Shown in pieces: positions 14,501 through 16,373 of a DNA stretch of 16,373 nt. Numbering within the stretch: position 1 is the first letter of the stretch; every line of letters starts with the position of its first letter. The translations under genes and the position numbers were made by a program. Where the stretch lies: positions 1 to 16,373 of the forward strand of contig CAVBWS010000045.1 in NCBI GenBank assembly GCA_963599255.1. Direction: 5' to 3'. The notes beneath the pieces are model-generated. The model was not told where the DNA came from. It made no database searches and was given only the letters and a program-made list of their open reading frames with translations. Origin of the DNA: RGIG5612 sp963599255. Its GTDB lineage: Bacteria > Bacillota > Clostridia > Lachnospirales > Lachnospiraceae.

Positions 14501-15154
14501 TCACATATCACTGCCGGTGCTGACATTGTCCTTGCGTGCCAGCACCACACCGTCGCCTATGGTTATGACACTGGCTGTAAGCTCCGGTCTGTGCTTAACT
14601 TCCCAGATAAACTCCCTCATCCTGCTATGGATCGTTCGCTGCCTTCTGGGAGTTACATATCTTGATTTTATCAGTTCCCCGTCCTGAAGAACATTATCTG
14701 CCAGCAATATCCCTCCGTCGTTAAGAAGTCTCAAAAGATCCGGCAGCATCACAATATATTGAGCCTTGGCAGCATCCAGGAATATCATATCAAAGCCTTT
14801 CCTCAGCTCCCTGATATTTTGAACCGCATCTCCCTCGATAAGAGTAATGTTATCATATCCTGCCAGATTTTTTCTCGCTTCCTGAAGCCTCGGCTCATAA
14901 TTTTCCATAGTTACGATCTGTACATCCTGCAGACACTCGTTCATGAATAATGCAGAATAACCTATTGCTGTGCCGATTTCCAGAATTCTCGCAGGTTTAG
15001 CTAACTTCAGCAGGACCTTCATAAAGGATTCCATCTCCTGCCTTATTATGGGAACATCATTTGCCTCTGCATATTCACGCAGAGACGCCAGGTATTCAGG
15101 CACATCCGGATCCAGCGAATGTATATATGTTGTTATGTTCTGATCTACTATCAT
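14501..15154 (-). CDS. trmR: tRNA 5-hydroxyuridine methyltransferase TrmR (O-methyltransferase family 3)
   Basis: A 217-residue S-adenosylmethionine-dependent O-methyltransferase. ILEIGTAIGYSALFM (57-71) is SAM motif I; DMIFLDAAKAQY (122-133) holds the metal ligand Asp127, and LLADNVLQDG (150-159) gives Asp153 and Asn154. This is the divalent-metal, catechol-O-methyltransferase-like group. In B. subtilis the gene at this position (yrrM) encodes TrmR, which methylates 5-hydroxyuridine-34 made by TrhP to 5-methoxyuridine, and the length is the same as I recall for it. The order MltG-like, trmR, trhP here reproduces yrrL-yrrM-yrrN/O, so the assignment rests on context and family together. AGGAA lies about 12 bases before the ATG. 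The gap to trhP is about 100 bases. Without context it would be only a generic methyltransferase. Confidence 0.9.
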   Translation of the reverse strand: MIVDQNITTYIHSLDPDVPEYLASLREYAEANDVPIIRQEMESFMKVLLKLAKPARILEIGTAIGYSALFMNECLQDVQIVTMENYEPRLQEARKNLAGYDNITLIEGDAVQNIRELRKGFDMIFLDAAKAQYIVMLPDLLRLLNDGGILLADNVLQDGELIKSRYVTPRRQRTIHSRMREFIWEVKHRPELTASVITIGDGVVLARKDNVSTGSDM

Positions 15155-15180
15155 TGTTTCTTTTATTCCTATCTACCCAA

Positions 15181-15212
15181 AGACAGGATTGTTGTAAGCA
15201 ACAATCCTGTCT
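15181..15212 (-). terminator. Long perfect hairpin between the MltG-like gene and trmR
   Basis: AGACAGGATTGTTG (15181-15194) and CAACAATCCTGTCT (15199-15212) form a perfect 14-bp stem with a 4-base loop. It starts 26 bases after the MltG-like stop codon. On the minus strand only TTTGGG follows, so it is a weak terminator, an RNA processing site or a 3'-end stabiliser. Confidence 0.65.
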
Positions 15213-15237
15213 CGAAACAATCAGATCTGCAGTCTTC

Positions 15238-16373
15238 TCAGTCTGAGCCGTATTCATATCCTGAGAGGATATTAATTATCTTTTCTGTACTGTAGCAAGG
15301 ACTGAGCACATAGGTTCCTTCCTTGTAATTAGCAGAATACAAAATACATCTTATTCTGTAAATCAGCGCATTATCTATAAGTCCCAGTTCCAGCAGATCG
15401 CTTGCAACAGATTCATTGGTTGAATCGGCTGTAATAGTATAATTATATTTTGAATAATCTGCCGAATTAACAGGCACATCATATGCTATCTGTCTTGCTG
15501 CCATAAATCCCAGGACGCATATCGCGATTACAAGCACCAGCGGAATGAATCTGAGGGGACTCTTCGCTTCCCTGTAATAATATTCCTCGTCATTTCGGGA
15601 TCTTCTGCGATAATCATGATCATCATATGAATTGCGCTGTCTTCTTACAGGCCTTTCATCATAATCATACCTTGCAGCTTGGCTCTGCCTTCTGCTTCTG
15701 TCATATCTGTTCTGTTCGACAGGGTTATTCGCACGTCTGCTGCGCTGCTCCTCATAGCGAGAATACTCAGGTTCGGCATACCTGTCTGATCTCTTCTCTG
15801 CCTCTGTACGACTGTTTCTAATATATTTCTCGTTAATCTTATCCCGATCAGAATAGAGTTTACGCTGCTCACCATATATGCTGTCTTTAACCTGCGTACG
15901 GCGTGTATTTCCCAGCTGTTCCTTCTTGCGCTGGTTGTCTGCAGATGCTTCCTTTATCAGAATATCTTCAGATTCCTTTGAAGATGATTTACCGGAGGCT
16001 TTCGATTTCTTTGGCGTCTTGGATTCTACTTGTGTATCAGGCTTTTTAGAATCTCTTGCCTTAGCGACCTTAAATACTCTCGTAAGCGACGCATCCTCAT
16101 CTGCTGCCGGATTCTCAAAATATTCTGTCGGAACATCTTGTTTATTGCCGCTTCCCTGCACCGAATCCCTGATCCTTGCAGGTCTGTTCCAATCTCCCTC
16201 CGGTTGAATACCTGCTGCTGCACTTCTTACTGCCTGTGCCTCATTAAGTGATACTATCGTCTTATCCGTTACTGCATCTCGTATCTTGGAATCGGCCATC
16301 CAGTCGTCATCCAGCTGAAGCTGTGACGCCGCACTTCTTACCGCCTGCGCTTCACCCAGGGATACTATGGTCT
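15238..16373 (-). CDS. MltG/YceG-like membrane protein with disordered repeat N-terminus and no catalytic domain (5' end outside window)
   Basis: The frame runs open through the right edge, so the ATG at 16299 is only an internal Met and 378 residues are visible. Counting from that Met: residues 14-50 are one unit of a 37-residue repeat (an earlier unit lies upstream); about 85-130 are Lys/Ser-rich; about 140-245 are rich in Arg, Tyr, Asp and Ser and look disordered; 251-272 is a single membrane helix (FIPLVLVIAICVLGFMAARQ); then an outside domain with TITADSTNESVASDLLELGLID and YKEGTYVLSPCYSTEKIINILSG. That last part resembles the LysM-like N-terminal domain of MltG/YceG lytic transglycosylases, but the protein ends 7 residues later, without the catalytic YceG domain. 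The place before trmR is where B. subtilis has yrrL, an MltG. A role in envelope growth by binding rather than cutting is an inference. Confidence 0.75.
   Translation of the reverse strand, partial: TIVSLGEAQAVRSAASQLQLDDDWMADSKIRDAVTDKTIVSLNEAQAVRSAAAGIQPEGDWNRPARIRDSVQGSGNKQDVPTEYFENPAADEDASLTRVFKVAKARDSKKPDTQVESKTPKKSKASGKSSSKESEDILIKEASADNQRKKEQLGNTRRTQVKDSIYGEQRKLYSDRDKINEKYIRNSRTEAEKRSDRYAEPEYSRYEEQRSRRANNPVEQNRYDRSRRQSQAARYDYDERPVRRQRNSYDDHDYRRRSRNDEEYYYREAKSPLRFIPLVLVIAICVLGFMAARQIAYDVPVNSADYSKYNYTITADSTNESVASDLLELGLIDNALIYRIRCILYSANYKEGTYVLSPCYSTEKIINILSGYEYGSD
16150..16371 (-). repeat. 111-bp (37-residue) in-frame tandem repeat in the MltG-like gene
   Basis: Units at 16371-16261 and 16260-16150 encode TIVSLGEAQAVRSAA and TIVSLNEAQAVRSAA at their starts, then DW at position 23-24 and IRD at 30-32. 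Fourteen of the first 15 residues are identical while many third codon positions differ, so the duplication is old and the protein motif is conserved. Further copies may lie beyond the right edge. Confidence 0.85.

Noticed and set aside
14071..14523. 150-codon plus-strand frame opposite trhP
   Set aside because: Shadow of the conserved U32 N-terminal domain, without a ribosome binding site.
1..16373. CRISPR, insertion sequence, prophage or toxin-antitoxin system
   Set aside because: No spaced direct repeats, transposase, integrase, phage structural or toxin-antitoxin motifs were seen on either strand.

Overview
The window looks like chromosomal DNA of a low-to-moderate GC anaerobic Clostridia member (Bacillota), most likely a Lachnospiraceae relative. 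Evidence for this is the Firmicutes-type gene order in two places (ispF-cysS-mrnC-rlmB, and an MltG-like gene followed by trmR and trhP), strong purine-rich ribosome binding sites, sigma-A-type promoters, a PflX-type radical SAM protein and a flavin/Fe-S enoate-reductase-type enzyme. The species cannot be named from this alone. Nothing in the window looks like a phage, insertion sequence, CRISPR array or plasmid.

Layout. At 1-441 (+) is the 3' part of a PflX-like radical SAM gene, entered through an in-frame proline-rich 14-residue repeat. It converges on the rest of the window, which is almost all minus strand. Read from right to left, the minus-strand blocks are: (a) 16373-11516: an MltG-like membrane protein with a 37-residue repeat and no visible transglycosylase domain, then trmR and trhP (wobble uridine modification of tRNA), an esterase and a CPBP membrane protease; (b) 11482-9579: a promoter followed by a cupin, an atypical acyl carrier protein and a divergent phosphate acyltransferase; (c) 9503-8196: a secreted protein of unknown function; (d) 7608-4317: ispF, cysS, mrnC and rlmB (isoprenoid precursor synthesis, tRNA charging, 23S rRNA maturation and methylation); (e) 4204-2743: two half-size chromate-transporter-family proteins and a 66-residue unknown; (f) 2482-536: a 648-residue old-yellow-enzyme/Fe-S/FAD oxidoreductase. 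Between (c) and (d) a plus-strand tRNA-Val/tRNA-Met pair has its own consensus promoter and intrinsic terminator.

How the genes work together. TrmR and TrhP are successive steps in making 5-methoxyuridine at the tRNA wobble position. CysS, MrnC and RlmB all serve translation. The least explained group is cupin-ACP-phosphate acyltransferase. Its enzyme has lost an arginine of the usual acetyl-CoA-type Pta signature and sits beside a dedicated carrier protein, so an acyl-ACP/acyl-phosphate exchange is a reasonable but unproven idea. Several apparent start codons are corrected here using ribosome binding sites: trhP (GTG at 14399), ispF (7608), the secreted protein (9503), the ACP (10922), the cupin (11394) and the 66-residue protein (2943). 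No gene-free stretch exceeds about 260 bases.
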